A stretch of DNA of 40,000 nucleotides from Paratrimastix pyriformis. Its lineage: Eukaryota; Preaxostyla; Paratrimastigidae. The DNA lies in contig JAPMOS010000243.1 in the NCBI GenBank assembly GCA_027972325.1, positions 1-40,000 of the forward strand, read 5' to 3'. The notes beneath the pieces were generated by a model. The model was not told the DNA's origin. It worked only from the letters and a program-made list of their open reading frames with translations, and did no database searches. Both the position numbers and the translations under genes were made by a program. Shown here in pieces: positions 39,901 through 40,000 of this stretch (its first letter is position 1; every line of letters starts with the position of its first letter).

Positions 39901-40000
39901 TTGTTCACCCCCCCCATGGCTCCAAGTCCCCGCGCATGAGCCAGATCAGCCATGGCTCCCCACCCTCTCCCTGAGCTCCACTCCCTCCCACCCAATGTTC
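39901..40000. other. C-rich low-complexity DNA, no gene
   Basis: Continuation of the cccatgg and ctccctc style of low-complexity sequence to the window end. Confidence 0.5.

Overview
The window looks like nuclear DNA of a eukaryote and consists almost entirely of retroelements and simple repeats. I found no convincing host gene, tRNA, rRNA or CRISPR array. The organism cannot be named from this sequence. The evidence for a eukaryote is several families of DIRS-like tyrosine-recombinase (YR) retroelements, a LINE with endonuclease, reverse transcriptase (RT) and RNase H (RH) parts, and splice-acceptor-like signals. DIRS-like elements occur in slime moulds, green and red algae, fungi and many animals, so they do not decide the lineage.

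I use working names. D2 is a 7.3 kb DIRS-like element. It is complete in extent on the minus strand at 3787-11085, and a partial second copy lies on the plus strand at 21268-30302. D3 is a 5.7 kb DIRS-like element at 22306-27974, nested inside the plus D2 copy. D1 is a very GC-rich DIRS-like element from 14846 to about 20949 (or 21271). D4 is a coding-less DIRS-like family with one whole short copy at 34542-38069, a left arm at 1-2402 (minus) and a right arm with internal complementary region (ICR) at 13085-14845 (plus). A LINE occupies 30303-34541 and appears to resume after D4 at 38070.

From left to right: D4 left arm (minus); degenerate repeats; a 359 bp unit U1; D2 (minus); a second copy of the unit, U2; a GC-rich tandem array; D4 ICR and right arm; D1; a 322 bp tandem duplication; D2 (plus) split by D3; LINE; D4 (plus); LINE-like tail; a GGA-rich microsatellite; low-complexity DNA. 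Much of the window therefore folds on itself: 1-2402 pairs with 34542-36850, and 3787-6081 with 27975-30302, in inverted orientation.

The retroelement parts follow the known DIRS plan: Gag-like protein, RT, RH, a methyltransferase-like segment with an NPP motif, then YR. D2, D3 and D4 also show the DIRS hallmark, an ICR made of the reverse complement of both outer ends, which lets the exact element ends be read from sequence. In D2 and D3 a short Arg/Gly-rich reading frame with an acceptor-like signal lies between the ICR and the right end. Insertions show no target duplication, as expected for YR integration. All elements are treated here as fossils; most look broken, while D3 and D1 look the best preserved.
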